From positions 3,410,001 through 3,474,000 of the forward strand of contig CAMRHE010000197.1 of NCBI GenBank assembly GCA_947044405.1: a stretch of DNA of 64,000 bases, read 5' to 3'. Both the position numbers and the translations under genes were made by a program. The notes below the pieces were generated by a model, which was given only the letters and a program-made list of their open reading frames with translations, made no database searches and was not told where the DNA came from. The stretch is from Leptodactylus fallax. Its lineage: Eukaryota > Chordata > Amphibia > Anura > Leptodactylidae. Position 1 is the stretch's first letter. Each line of letters starts with the position of its first letter. Positions 1 through 11,096 of this stretch are shown in pieces.

Positions 1-3000
1 TCTGCAAAAAGTGTTTATTCACAACGTTAATGTACATACTATTCTCACCACCCACCATTGGTTCTCTCCATACTACCATATGACATCATCTGACTAGCCT
101 ACTCGTCTCTGGACCAATGCCTGATGAAGGGACAAGTTCCTGAAACTAGTGATCGTGCTCCCAAATTAATTTTGAGTCTTTTGGAGTCGAGTGCTGCTCT
201 GTACCCCATTTCCCACAAGGACATGAGTACAGTGTCAGACCATATTGTTCCACCTCAGTACTACATGAACCATCTCCAGGGCAATGTGTAAAGGATCCAG
301 ATACAGTATATGACTTATATAACTGGTATATATTACTCTAAATGTATTTATAAACCTATATATTACATTACCCTGCCCTGTGTGCCTGCTATGTACACAT
401 GTATGATAGACGTGTACATAGTAGATTTACATGAGCATGGTGGGCATGGTATACCGACCATGGTAGTTACACACTATAATGTGGCCATTTGGTTTCTGCT
501 CCTGACTAGAGAAAACGCTCCCTTGTCACACACTGTTCCCATACTGTAATTCCATTGCGTTACACTTTACGCAGCATCTTGTCTCACACTGCAGTTACAT
601 ACTGTTCACTATCCAATCGGAATATTCACTTAGTGTCATATCTCTTAGCCAATGGCAGTGTGATACAGGATGGCATGGATACAAAATAATTGATGTGAGA
701 AAGTTTACTTTGTTTTGGATTTTTTGCAGTAATTGTCCAGCCCTACTTTTTAGGTTTTGTTTCTTCAATTTCTTAGTTTTCTCTCATGACCACCTAAATG
801 CCGTATTTGTTCATAGAATGGTCTAACTCCTTTTTTACTGTCTGTTTCCATAGCTTTTTTGGGGGTCTTGCATATAGCACGACTTCACCCACAAGCAGAG
901 TTTCTAAACCCAGGTATTCTGTATGAAGGATGCAAGAATGTGTTATTTTTTTTTTATATTTTGTTTTCTTCTGTAATAATCCTGTCCATCTTTTAGTTGC
1001 TTACTACACATTCACACACAGCATGGTATATGATTTTCAAGCACTCACTAGGTTTCTCAATTAAACATGTACATTACCCTGATGCTTTGCCACATACATT
1101 TTTAATTCTGACATCCTATGCTGTCAGTTCTAATATTGCAGTGACTGTTTCCTTAGCAATGACCAGGTTGTATGTATAGACTTCTATTAATCTAGAAGGT
1201 ATGGTTGTTAACTGGATCAGTCACTTTATCACTAATTATTTACTTTACTTTAAGAGATGACAGTTTATTAATACGTTTCAAAGACCAAACAAACAAAACT
1301 GTTAAAATTTAGGATGGAGTTTGTTAAATTGTGTCTAATAGCCTGCTAAGGTTAAATTTGATCTTGTTCTCCATCTAGTTATCTTTAGCTTGTCCATACA
1401 TCTCCTGTCTCTGTCTTACACATCATCATTCCTAAGCTTTTGTTTTACCAAAAGGGCTTTTTGTTCAGGCTTTCTAGAGTGATTCTTTTTTTAAACGTAT
1501 TTTTGACTGTGCTGTCTTCTTTAAGCAGTTTATCCTTTGTCATTTAATACTATTGCAAATATTGTAGCTCAAAAAACTTAAGTTTTCCCCACTGACTAAA
1601 CGTACGCCCTAGCCGCAAGTAGGGAGTAATTGTCTAGATTGATAGGGGTCCTATCTCTGGTTCTATGACTTAATATTGCAAATTTATCAGAACAGTACAG
1701 GTTATAACATTGAGCAAATGTGTAGCCATCTATCTCAAACGCCTGATAACTTCACTGGAGACATACAGCAGCATGTTGGTTCACACTGGTGATAACTGTG
1801 AATTCACTTCCCATTGAATACCAGGTGGATAGTTCTATTTTCAGGCCCTATTCTCCAGAGCTCTTTTTTTTTTTTTTTCTATCCCAGAACCTACACGCCA
1901 CAGGCTTTTTCCTTTTATCACAGGCTCAACTCTTAAAGGGGTTATCCAGTTTTTAAAAAATGTGGTCCAAATACCCAGAAGCATCAATTAAAAACACTTC
2001 CTAATATATATCCTGTTTTAAATTCATAATTGTTTATCTGATTTATTGTCAGGTCATTGACCACAATTGTGACGTTTTGTTTACAAGCTGACTACCCCTC
2101 TCTGTGAGCAGTTCAGCCAACAAACGAAACATCACAGCAGTATGTGACCACCTTGTTGCTTGAAGCCGGAGTGATCCTGATCATTGTGGCCACATTGGCA
2201 CATGAATACAACACATTCTGTACACTGCACTCCCTCGGGACAAGAAGTCCACGAATACATTATGTTCACATTTGTGCCAGGAAGTCTGTTGTTTTGGTCC
2301 GTTTGGACAGAAGACCAGAAAAAGGTGCTGGAAAAAAACCTTTTATAGGAGACTTTTCTACCTGCCATCCATTTGTAAAAATAATTGTCCTCTTTTCATT
2401 AAACGGTGCAATGATTCAATAACAAAACACTTCGTGACGAAATTCTTAGTCCTGCAAAGCGTCACCACACTGAAAGCAAGGCATACAAGTAGACCATATT
2501 CATAGTGAAATATCTCTCAGTTGCTTTCACAACCTTACACATCAGTCTGCTCTACAAACTGCTCTACTCCACGCTCAGCCTCCATAGCCCATAACTAACA
2601 AGCAGTCTTTTGTTATTTCATTGCTCCCATGACAACTAGGCCTGGTTTAACAGAACATCTAAAGCACCTTTCTCCAGAGGCTCACTCCAACACACAACCC
2701 TATACACAGCTCTCCTCAAGTCCTCTGACATGCCCTCCTGTCTCCAGCCCACCCCTAGTCTCTCTTTTGGACAAGGTACACTCAGCCTCTAATCCTCTAC
2801 CTCTCGCAATATGGGACAGGCTGCTGGCCTAACTATTTTTCAGGCCAATAGTAGATCCAATATCTATGTCCTTTGAATTGTTCCTTCCTGCAGCTACCTG
2901 ACACAATGTTATTGTTCACTTCATCCATGTCACCATGTAAGTCTCTCTATGAGCACCAAGCTCTTCCTGTAAAGCAAGGGCAACATATATGTGACTGTGC

Positions 3001-3011
3001 AGTATATACTG
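1..3011. other. Non-coding stretch, AT-rich, upstream of first recognised exon
   Basis: I see no exon here. Several short open frames exist, but none has recognisable protein character. Positions about 650-700 (around AGCCAATGGCAGTGTGA) resemble 45420-45470 (AGCCAATGGCAGAGTGA), so this is a diverged interspersed repeat shared by the two places. A TTAA followed by AGGGGTTATCCAG at 1933-1949 looks like one end of a TTAA-type miniature transposon. The CNTLN exon that should precede 14963 was looked for here and not found. Confidence 0.6.
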
Positions 3012-3013
3012 TA

Positions 3014-4578
3014 CAGTCATGGCCAAAAGTTTTGAGAATGATACAAATATTAATTTTTACAAAGTCTACTCCTTCAGTTTTTCTAATGGCAATTTGCATA
3101 TACTCCAGAATGTTATAAAGAGTGATCAGCTTAACAGCAATTACTTGCAAAGTCAATATTTGCCTAGAAAATGAACTTTATCCCCCAAAACACATTTCAA
3201 CATCATTGCAGCCCTGCCTTAAAAGGACCACCTAACATCGTTTCAGTGATTGCTCCATTAACACAGGTGTGGGTGTTGATGAGGACAGGGCTGGAGATCA
3301 ATCTGTCATGATTAAGTAAGAATGACACCACTGGACACTTTAAAAGGAGGCTGGTGCTTGCCATCATTGTTTCTCTTCTGTTAACCATGGTTATCTCTAA
3401 AGAAACACGTGCAGTCATCATTGCACTGCACAAAAATGGCCTAACTGGGAAGAGTATTGCAGCTAGAAAGATTGCACCTCAGTCAACAATCTATCGCATC
3501 ATCAAGAACTTCAAGGAGAGAGGTTCCATTGGTGCCAAAAAGGCTCCAGGGCGCCCAAGAAAGACCAGCAAGCGGCAGGACCGTCTCTTAAAAGTGTTTC
3601 AGCTGCGGGATCGGGCTACCAGCAGTGCAGAGCTTGCTGAGGAATGGCAGCAGGCAGGTGTGAGTGCATCTGCACGCACTGTGAGGCGGAGACTCTTGGA
3701 GCAAGGCCTGGTCTCAAGGAGGGCAGCAAAGAAGCCACTTCTCTCCAGAAAAAACATCAGGGACAGACTGATATTCTGCAAAAGGTACAGGGAGTGGACT
3801 GCTGAGGACTGGGGTAAAGTCATTTTCTCTGATGAATCCCCTTTTCGATTGTTTGGAAGATCTGGAAAACAGCTTATTCGGAGAAGAAGAGGTGAGCGCT
3901 ACCACCAGTCTTGTCTCATGCCAACTGTAAAGCATCCTGAAACCATTCATGTGTGGGGTTGCTTCTCAGCCAAGGGAATCGGCTCTCACAGTCTTGCCTA
4001 AAAACACAGCCATGAATAAAGAATGGTACCAGAATGTCCTCCAAGAGCAACTTCTCCCAACCGTCCAAGAGCAGTTTGGCGCTCAACAATGCCTTTTCCA
4101 GCATGATGGAGCACCTTGCCATAAAGCAAAGGTGATAACTAAATGGCTCAGGGAACAAAACATAGAGATTTTGGGTCCATGGCCTGGAAACTCCCCAGAT
4201 CTTAATCCCATTGAGAACTTGTGGTCAATCATCAAGAGACGGGTGGACAAACAAAAACCAACAAATTCAGACAAAATTAAAGCATTGATTCTGCAAGAAT
4301 GGACTGCTATCAGTCAGGATTTGGTCCAGAAGTTGATTGAGAGCATGCCAGGGAGAATTGCAGAGGTCCTGAAGAAGAAGGGTCAACACTGCAAATATTG
4401 ACTTGCTGCATTAACTCATTCTAACTGTCAATATAAGCTTCTGTTACTCATAATATGAATGCAATTATATTTCTGTATGTGATAAAAACATCTGACAAAC
4501 ACACATAAAAACCAGAGGGCAGCAGATCATGTGAAAATATAATATTTGTGTCATTCTCAAAACTTTTGGCCATGACTG
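3014..4578 (+). mobile_element. Tc1-like DNA transposon, family A
   Basis: The ends are inverted repeats: CAGTCATGGCCAAAAGTTTT at the left matches AAAACTTTTGGCCATGACTG at the right, and the similarity continues about 15 bp further in. A TA lies directly outside each end (3012-3013 and 4579-4580), as expected for the TA target duplication of Tc1/mariner elements. The length of 1565 bp is normal for the group. It carries one transposase gene, broken by a frameshift, so this copy is probably not autonomous. The outer flank is TA-rich. Confidence 0.93.
3387..4401 (+). pseudogene. Tc1-family transposase, frameshifted
   Basis: The gene encodes a DD34E transposase that would cut and paste the element. 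I start at the ATG at 3387 (MVISKETRAV). The N-terminal half has paired helix-turn-helix DNA-binding regions with a GRPRKT linker. The catalytic domain shows IFSDESPF (first Asp), FQHDGAPCH (second Asp) and SPDLNPIENLW (Glu). The frame breaks near 3975-3985, just after WGCFSAKGIG; the downstream part continues in another frame (NTAMNKEWYQ) to the stop at 4401. The break is consistent with a small deletion of two bases. Total length would be about 338 codons, usual for the family. Confidence 0.92.
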
Positions 4579-4981
4579 TATACATATATATAAAAAGTTA
4601 AAATAAACCGCAGCTAGGGTAGAATTAACTCTACAGGTTGCAGAAAATAAGTTCCATACATCTGAATCTGGACGACTTTGTTTGCAAGTACTATGTATGG
4701 ATTTCTGTAAACCTCATTTTCATGAATTAAATAGTTGTAGAAATTTCTGCTTCTAATGCATTGTGTATTTACCATTTGATAGTGGTGGATATAAATAATG
4801 TTCCAATATCAATGAATATTAGGAGATGCTTGTTTTCGTGTTTTTATTTTTTTATTGTTCATTGTAGCTATGTGCAAGTGCGAAAGAATGAAGTCATTTT
4901 TTTGAACAGTTCTGTTTAAGTATGAAATTAAAAGCGTACCTAAACTTTTGAACAACTTTTGATTTTATTAATTGATTGATT
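4579..4981. other. Non-coding AT-rich spacer between Tc1-A and LINE
   Basis: This holds TA-rich sequence just after the Tc1 end, then unremarkable AT-rich DNA. It ends in an ATTGATTGATTGAT run and a poly-T that is read as the 3' tail of the minus-strand LINE beginning at about 4982. No exon or RNA gene was seen. Confidence 0.6.
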
Positions 4982-7281
4982 GATTTTTTATTTTTTTTTT
5001 CCATTAAAAGTTTTGACATTTTCAGAACAATATACAACAGAGGTATATGGAAGAACGTAGATCCACAACAGGGATAAAGAGGTAGGGAGGCTGGAGAGCA
5101 GGAGACAGGACATTGGGTGGGGGGGGACAAAAGGGTGGGGAGGAAAAGAAAACAAGGCATCATGCTCTGGCGCAGCAGCACGTCCAATAATAAGATACAG
5201 AAGCAAAATGCAACAGGCAAAGTGCAGGCTACGAGGACTCAATTAACAAGTTCCAGAAAGGATAGAGATTGCGAACCCAAGAATAAAAGGGGGTAAAGTT
5301 CCCAGTGGCTGGTGTAATGGTGTAGTGAGTCAGGGGAGGGGGTGTGATAGGGATAAGGTAGGTGGAAGAAGCTAAGAATATGGGGGGAAATAATTTCTGA
5401 AGAGCAGGAGAGTAGTAAAAGGTGTTCCATAGGAGCCACCCTTTTTGATGGCCACTATCATCCAGTCTGAATTCAGCCATCATATTCTCCATGCGTCTAA
5501 TGTGCAGGATTTCTTGAAGCCAAAGTGTGAGAGTAGGAGGTGAGGGAGATTTCCATTAGCCTAGGGATGATAGATCTAGCTGGCACTAAAAGGAAGCCGA
5601 TCAGTTTGCAAGTGTGTCTGTGGAGGTTGTGGGGGAAAAATGGAAAGGAGGAGAGATGCAGGGTCATCCTTCAATGCGACACCTGTGACCTCCTTAATAA
5701 CTCTGAGGACCGTGTGCCAAAAAGAATGAAGCTGGGGGAAATTCCACCAGAGATGAAGCATAGTGCCACGGTCATTGTTACATCTCCAGCAACGGTCAGA
5801 GACTGTGGGAAAGATCTCAAGGAGAACTGCAGAAACTTTGTACCAGCACAATATGCTTTTGTAGCCCTTCACGAGATGGAAAACTTATGGCAAAAACAAT
5901 TGGAAGTATGTGAGCCCAGTGTCCGGTGGGAAAGAAGTCCCCAGCTCCTGTTCCCATACAGAAGTAAATGAGGGCAAAGAGTCATGTTTTTTGAGAGAAA
6001 GCTGTAGACGGTATAGAGAGAGCGGTGCAGGGAGATAGATGAGGTACAAAGGCTTTCAAATGGCTGGAATATTCTGTGCAGGTCATGGGTCTTTTTGAGG
6101 ACGGAGTAAAAGTGCTTGAGCTGTAAATATTGCCAGTGGGTGGATTGGGTTCTATCGTCCTGAGGAATTAAGTTGGTGTAGGGAAGGAAAGAGGTCGGGA
6201 ACAGGACTTGGGAAAATCTAAAAGCTGCTGGAGTTGTGGGGCGGCAGAGGAAGAAGGGGCGTAGGGCAGCAGGAAAGTCTGGATTGCTCTAGATGGGGAT
6301 CAGAGGTCCATCGTTCGTGAAAAGTCGAGAGTTTGGTACGTTATGAGTGGCACACACCCAGGACTTGTTGGGTAACGAATGGGAGGGAGGAGGTAGCTCT
6401 GCCCGACCAGTGCCATCTATGGGAGCCAAGGACAAAAGGGGGAATGGACTTAGAGAGCTTTCAAGGGCAACCCAGAGTTTAGTCTGGGTGGCATGGTGCC
6501 AATCTAGAACCTGGGTGGTGACAGCAGCCAAATAATAATTAGTTCAATCCGTGACGGCTAAACCGCCCGATAGTTTAGCTCTCACCATGGTCCGTCTAGC
6601 TATTCTGGGTGGTTTTGTGGCCCAGATGAATTTTGAGAACATCGTCTGAATAGAGGAGAACCGCAGGGACTGTCTGGAAGAGATAAAGAAGTCTAAGAAG
6701 AGCATTCATCTTTAGGATGTTAATGTGGCTATCCAAGAGAGGCCCTTGATATCCCAACGGCTAAGGTCTGATTGGAGGGTACGTAATAGTGGGAGGTAGT
6801 TAAGGGCATAGATATCAGGGAGAGAGCTAGGTAGGTGAACACACAGGTATTTAATTGCTCTGGAAGACCATGAAAGGGAAACCATGAGTGTAGTGAATGG
6901 ACTAAAGGACTGGGCAGTGAAATGTTAAGCACCATACTTTTGCAGAGGTTGATCTTATAATTACTGAAATAACTATAGGTGTTAATTTTGCGGAGGATGG
7001 AGGGGAGCGTCGTAAGAGATTGGGAGGTAAAGAGAAGGACATCATCTATGAACATCTAAATCTTTAGATGTAGGTGTCTGACACGCAAGCCCTGTACATA
7101 CAGGTTGCGTCAGATTGCCACAAGGAGATGTTCCATTACCAGGGCATAGGGGAGAGGGGACAACCCTGGTACGTACCATTGTGAATGGTCAAAGGGGACG
7201 AGAAGTTGCCATTGACCTGAATCTGTGCTTGTGGGGCGTTATACAGAGCCTGTATGCGCGTGACCATGGTAGACCCTAGGC
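4982..7281 (-). pseudogene. LINE reverse transcriptase C-terminal half and cysteine-rich knuckle
   Basis: Minus-strand continuation of the LINE after the hAT insertion. Recognisable pieces are QGCPLSP near 7150, the catalytic box as MFIDDVLLFTS at about 7055-7023 (the usual form is A/F-x-DD), and a CWRCNNDRGTMLHLWW knuckle near 5790, typical of the L1 ORF2 C-terminus. The knuckle reads NFPQ where a cysteine is expected (usually NCP), so that ligand is lost. Multiple frame changes are present. The piece ends in the poly-A tail. Confidence 0.82.
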
Positions 7282-7360
7282 CCATGATGGCGAACCTATG
7301 GCACGTGTGCCACAGAGGGCACGCAGAGCCCTCTCAGTTGGCACGCGCGCCGTCGCCATG

Positions 7361-7453
7361 ATCGCTCACTAACGGGGAATACGGTACAGGATTCCCCATT
7401 AGTGAGCGATTGCTTCTTTCAGCTGTATGTGCAAATGCACATACAGCTGAAAG
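7361..7453. repeat. Two adjacent hairpins inside the hAT-like element
   Basis: First hairpin: arms 7361-7380 and 7391-7410, 20 bp with one mismatch, 10-base loop. Second hairpin: arms 7416-7432 and 7437-7453, 17 bp, perfect, 4-base loop. They are separated by five bases. Confidence 0.9.
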
Positions 7454-7624
7454 CAGTCAGTGTAGGCCACACGACCAATGCTTACACGGTAGATGCTAAA
7501 TCAGTAAAGGCTAAATACTGTACTCTAAAAGGACCTTCTGATGTTATAAGGTCACATAACAGGGTAGGCGTGTCTTTACTTGTAAGAAAGTCCTTCTACA
7601 TGAAGAAAAGTTGAGTCCCCGTGC

Positions 7625-7880
7625 AGTGGAGGAACATGGAGAGATGTGGGGGCAGGGTGTAGTGTGGGGTGAGAAATGTGGGGTGGGGTGTAGTGTGGAG
7701 GGAGAGATGTGGGGTGTAGTGTGGGGGGAGAAATGTGGGGTGCAGTGTGGGGGGAGAGATGTGGGGTGCGGGTAGTAGTGTGGGGGGGGAGATGTGGGGT
7801 GCAGGCTGCGTGCAAGAGGGTGGAATGGGGGGTGCAAGCTGCGTTTGAGTAAGAGGGGGGAATGGGGGTGCAGGGGAGGC
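7625..7880. repeat. G-rich degenerate minisatellite in the hAT-like element
   Basis: A roughly 25-bp unit built on GGGGTGTAGTGTGGGG and GAGAGATGTG repeats several times with variable length. The strong G bias on the plus strand produces long proline/histidine/threonine-rich frames on the minus strand, which I take to be artefacts of composition and not genes. Confidence 0.85.
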
Positions 7881-7991
7881 AGGTTAATTTAAGGTGAAAT
7901 TGCCGTGTTGGCACTTTGCGATAATCTAGTGGGCTTTGGCTTGCAGTTTGGGCACTTGGTCTCTAAAAGGTTCACCATCACTGCCCTAAGC

Positions 7992-9050
7992 CTATCTGAC
8001 GCAGGGTAGCCTCGAGAAAACCCCAGTCGAAGCCCTTCTCTGCTTCTAAGGAGAGGAGCATCATGGGCGTCTGTGAATATTGGGCGTAGTGGATAGCAGA
8101 GAAGGCCTTCAGTGTATTGTCATGCGCCTCTCTTTGAGGGATAAAGCCCACCTAATCAGGGTGGATCAGGGTGCTCAAGTGATGGCCCAGTCTGTTAGCA
8201 ATCAATTTTGCAAACAGTTTTGTGTCCGTATTTATGAGGGAAGTAGGTCTATAGCTGGGGCAAAGTTGGGGGTCTTTGCCCTACTTTGGTATGACAGTGA
8301 TGTGGGCATGAAGAAAGGAGGGGGGAAAGGGGTAGTACAGGAAACCGCTTTGAAAGTTTTCAGGAGAAAGGGGGAAAGTTCTGCTTGTAAGACTTTATAT
8401 AATTAGGCTGTATGCCAGTTCGGGCCTGGGCTTTTACCTGCCGGGAGGTCAGTTATGCCCCTCTCCAACTCCGTAGGGGAGAATGGGGTGTATAGAGAAG
8501 AGGCATCGTCCGCCGTAAGTGTGGGCAAGGCCGTGTCCGCAATGTATTGCGTTAAGTCGCAAGGGGGGTTTGGTTTCGGATTGGATTCGTGGGGCGGAGG
8601 TAAATTGTAGAGGGAATTATAGTAGTCTCTGAAAGCAGAAGCTATGACTGGAGTTAGGTGTGAAGTGCGTCCCTGGGGCTCTCTGATGGACATTACATGC
8701 TGGGCAGAACGTCGATCCCTGGTATTGGGTGTGTAAACATTGGCAATCGTATACGTAACTCCATAGATCTCGCAAATGAGAAATGGATAACGTTCCCCAG
8801 GGACAGAAAATGATTCTATGACTGTAAGCGGTAGATTCTTGTGGAAGAATATGGCTACGCCCTTAGTCTTTCCCTGGGAGCTGCTACTGTTGTGGTACCA
8901 GTCAGGGGAATATCGATTTTTGATCTTCGGTATATGAGAGTTGAGGAAGTGACTTTCTTGTAGGCACAGGATGTGGATTCTGCACTTATGTGAATGATAA
9001 AGAATTTGTGACCGATTTTCGTGTATAAAGATGTAATAAATCACTCCCAA
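7992..9050 (-). pseudogene. LINE endonuclease and N-terminal reverse transcriptase fragment
   Basis: On the minus strand an open stretch encodes APE-type endonuclease motifs: ILCLQESH (the QET box), KGVAIFFHKNLP and NVYTPN. It then jumps in frame to a linker ending in LPAGKSPGPN, the usual sequence just before the reverse transcriptase. Roughly 200 residues expected between these are missing, so an in-frame internal deletion is inferred. Further down, in other frames, are [29 protein letters not shown] (X is a stop) and LEAEKGFDW, the early RT motifs. The N-terminal tip of the endonuclease is absent. Confidence 0.82.
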
Positions 9051-9573
9051 ATCTAAGGTCACATGATACCGTGATGTTTCATTTGCAAGCTCACTCACCC
9101 CCAACCCCCCCCCCCCTCGTGAGCAGCAAACACAGGGTGTGAGAGCAGGCAGATGCATCATGAGAAATGTAGTTTCTTAACAGATTCACTGCATGTAAAT
9201 AACAGTGATACAAGGAGTCTCAAGTAAAATAAAGCCAAGAAAAGGGTGCACAAGGAAACAGTGAGTTTTTAGTACTGCTGTGGATGTATTTGTAGATAAT
9301 TTTTGGAAGCTGGATAACTCCTTTAAAGTGTACCTCAAATTATAAAACAACTTTTCATAAATGTATAGTAAAAGTGATTATAAGAAACTTTGTAATATAT
9401 TGTTGCTGTAGAATTAATAGAACAAGTCCCAAAAGGACTTAAAAGGGTTAGCCACTTTCAGACAAATATTGAGAGACAAATGTTATTTTATCAATTCCTC
9501 ACAGTTTTCTAGATCTCTGCTTGCTGCCATTCATTCTGCTTACCTCTAGTGAATGAAATTCTGGCCATGGTCA
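8453..9573. repeat. Copy 1 of a 1.12-kb near-identical direct duplication
   Basis: This segment matches 17798-18917 almost base for base in direct orientation. By eye I count four substitutions plus one base of difference in a poly-C run, so identity is above 99 percent. It includes LINE endonuclease and linker sequence, the flank beyond the LINE 5' end, and the first third of the foldback element at 9443. Because the LINE continues past 8453 on this side and the foldback is complete here, this copy is taken as the source. Confidence 0.95.
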
Positions 9574-9839
9574 TGTGATGAGCACACAGGTGCACAGCTC
9601 GTTATAGTCAGCACAGTAATCAGACCTCTGCCTGGTAACGAGCTGTGCACCTGTGTGTCCATCACATGACCATGGTCAGAATTTTATCCACTAGAAGTAA
9701 CAGAATGAATGACAGCAAGCAGAGATCTAGAAAACCGTGAGGAATTGATACAGAAAGTATAATGGAAAAGTGTGTATCTTTTTATTATACAAGCAATAAC
9801 ATTTGTCTCTCAATATTAGTCTGAAAGTAGCCAACCCCT
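9443..9839. mobile_element. Foldback miniature element with TTAA flanks
   Basis: The two halves are inverted copies of each other. The left end reads AAGGGTTAGCCACTTTCAG and the right end CTGAAAGTAGCCAACCCC. The arms of about 170-190 bp meet at a centre near 9625 around ACGAGCTGTGCACCTGTGTG. TTAA lies at 9439-9442 and 9840-9843, which fits a piggyBac- or Kolobok-type TTAA target duplication. No coding capacity. Confidence 0.85.
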
Positions 9840-10031
9840 TTAACTTCTTTGTCCGTGGGATTGAATTTGAATTAAGCAATCACATTTGTATCTAAATATG
9901 TACGTATTTGGTCCATAGGATATATGTAATCTTATAGTGTTTTCCACTTATTCACTTGCATTTCAAGGTCATGAGTTCAGTAGCTCAATATTTGTGAAAC
10001 ATAATTTGGCTTATTCATCAAAGTCTAGTGA

Positions 10032-10033
<2 letters not shown>

Positions 10034-10080
<47 letters not shown>
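10034..10080. repeat. (TA)n microsatellite
   Basis: Uninterrupted TA dinucleotides, about 23 copies, directly abutting the interspersed repeat that begins at 10081. Confidence 0.97.
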
Positions 10081-10081
<1 letters not shown>

Positions 10082-11096
10082 TAGCAGAAGGACCCGGCTT
10101 CGCATGGGTATATTTCATTTTTTGTTTGTGTAGTGGCCCCATAAGAATTGGCCAGTTTTGCACTTGACATCCAGTATGGCAGTCCAGTATAGGTACAGTC
10201 TATTTATGGCTGTGTTGTTATGGAAACCTGGTAAATGAAATGTGAACTTATGTTGGCTGATGCACGTCATATGACTGAATATTTAAGGACCTGCGAACTG
10301 CTATTGACTCATACTCATCGGTTGCTATGGAAAACCTGGAGTAAAGCTGTGTGTATGTGACCTTGTGTAACAGTGTCATCCACAGCACCCTGCCCCTTTA
10401 AAGCTGACCCACAGCAGTGAAGAAAAATGGCTGGGTTGTTATGGAACATGGAGTGCAGCTGTGTGCATGTGGCTAACAATGCCTTGTCAGATTGGAGACG
10501 GGCTTGGGTCTGCTGAGAGTTTTCATTAGCTCGAGCAGAAGCCATGTGTTTTGCCGCAGGGGGCATGAATAGTTTAAAAACGTTTCAATTTCTAAGAATG
10601 CTGACATCCATTATGGCAGTCCAGTCAGTGGCGTAACAGTCTATTTATGGCTGTGTTATGAAAACCTGGTAAATTAAATGTGAAACTTATATTGGCTGAT
10701 ACACGTGATATGACTGAATATTTAAGGATCTGCGAACTGCTTTTGACTAATACAGGTCATAAATAGCTTGGTTGCTAAGGAAACCTGTGTGCCTGAGGAG
10801 AGTAAGCGCCTGCGAGCTTCTATTGGCTGATAAGGGACATGTGACCGTGTGTTGGCAGTTGCAAAATGAATGAAAGACTTGCAGGCTTGTATTAGCTAAT
10901 GTTGGTAATTTTTTGGGAATACTGTATCTCAGGAACGGTACGTCCAAGAGAGCTGAGACTCAGTCTAAAATATTCCCGGACACCTGCTGTACATGTGTGC
11001 CAAATTTGGTGAGGATCGGTCCAGTCGTTTGATCGCGCATAGAGAACAGACAGACAGATAGACAGACAGACAGGAACTCATTTTTATATATATAAG
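10081..11096 (+). repeat. Interspersed repeat with internal duplication and GACA tail
   Basis: It starts ACTAGCAGAAGGACCCGGCT and ends with a run of GACA/GATA repeats followed by TTTTTATATATATAAGAG. The closing part (CCAAATTTGGTGAGGATCGG, then CAGTCGTTTGATCG) is a pattern I recognise from widespread animal repeats of uncertain class. Two internal blocks, about 10166-10345 and 10594-10785, are diverged copies of each other: both begin TGACATCCA.TATGGCAGTC and share CTGAATATTTAAGGA. No protein is encoded. Class not assigned. Confidence 0.7.

Larger units (their letters stand above)
7282..7983. mobile_element. Non-autonomous hAT-like transposon inserted in the LINE
   Basis: The two ends form imperfect inverted repeats: left CCATGATGGCGAACCTATGG, right ending AAAAGGTTCACCATCACTG. 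Immediately outside are CCCTAGGC (7274-7281) and CCCTAAGC (7984-7991), seven of eight bases identical, which fits the 8-bp target duplication of hAT elements. The LINE reverse transcriptase resumes on each side. The 702 bp contain two hairpins and a G-rich minisatellite but no transposase. The subterminal GGCACGTGTGCC motif is typical of this widely spread family. Confidence 0.85.
4982..9070 (-). mobile_element. L1-type LINE, decayed, interrupted by a hAT-like element
   Basis: Read on the minus strand from about 9050 down to a poly-A (poly-T on plus) at 4982-5001, fragments of an L1-type second open reading frame appear in order. They are an endonuclease region, a linker, reverse-transcriptase motifs and a C-terminal cysteine-rich knuckle. 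The start is truncated inside the endonuclease. Many frameshifts and stops make it inactive. A hAT-like element (7282-7983) splits the reverse transcriptase. The sequence between is G-rich on the plus strand, unlike the AT-rich surroundings. Whether it belongs to the L1 or the Tx1 branch cannot be decided by eye. Confidence 0.85.

Noticed and set aside
2144..2505. Overlapping plus frames of 92 and 77 codons
   Set aside because: No recognisable domain, no splice structure and frames open on both strands; treated as chance.
5540..5971. 143-codon plus-strand frame
   Set aside because: It is antisense to the LINE ORF2 C-terminal region, whose minus-strand knuckle motif is recognisable.
7544..7914. 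Proline/histidine-rich minus-strand frames of about 100 codons
   Set aside because: They are produced by the G-rich minisatellite of the hAT-like element; overlapping frames are equally open.
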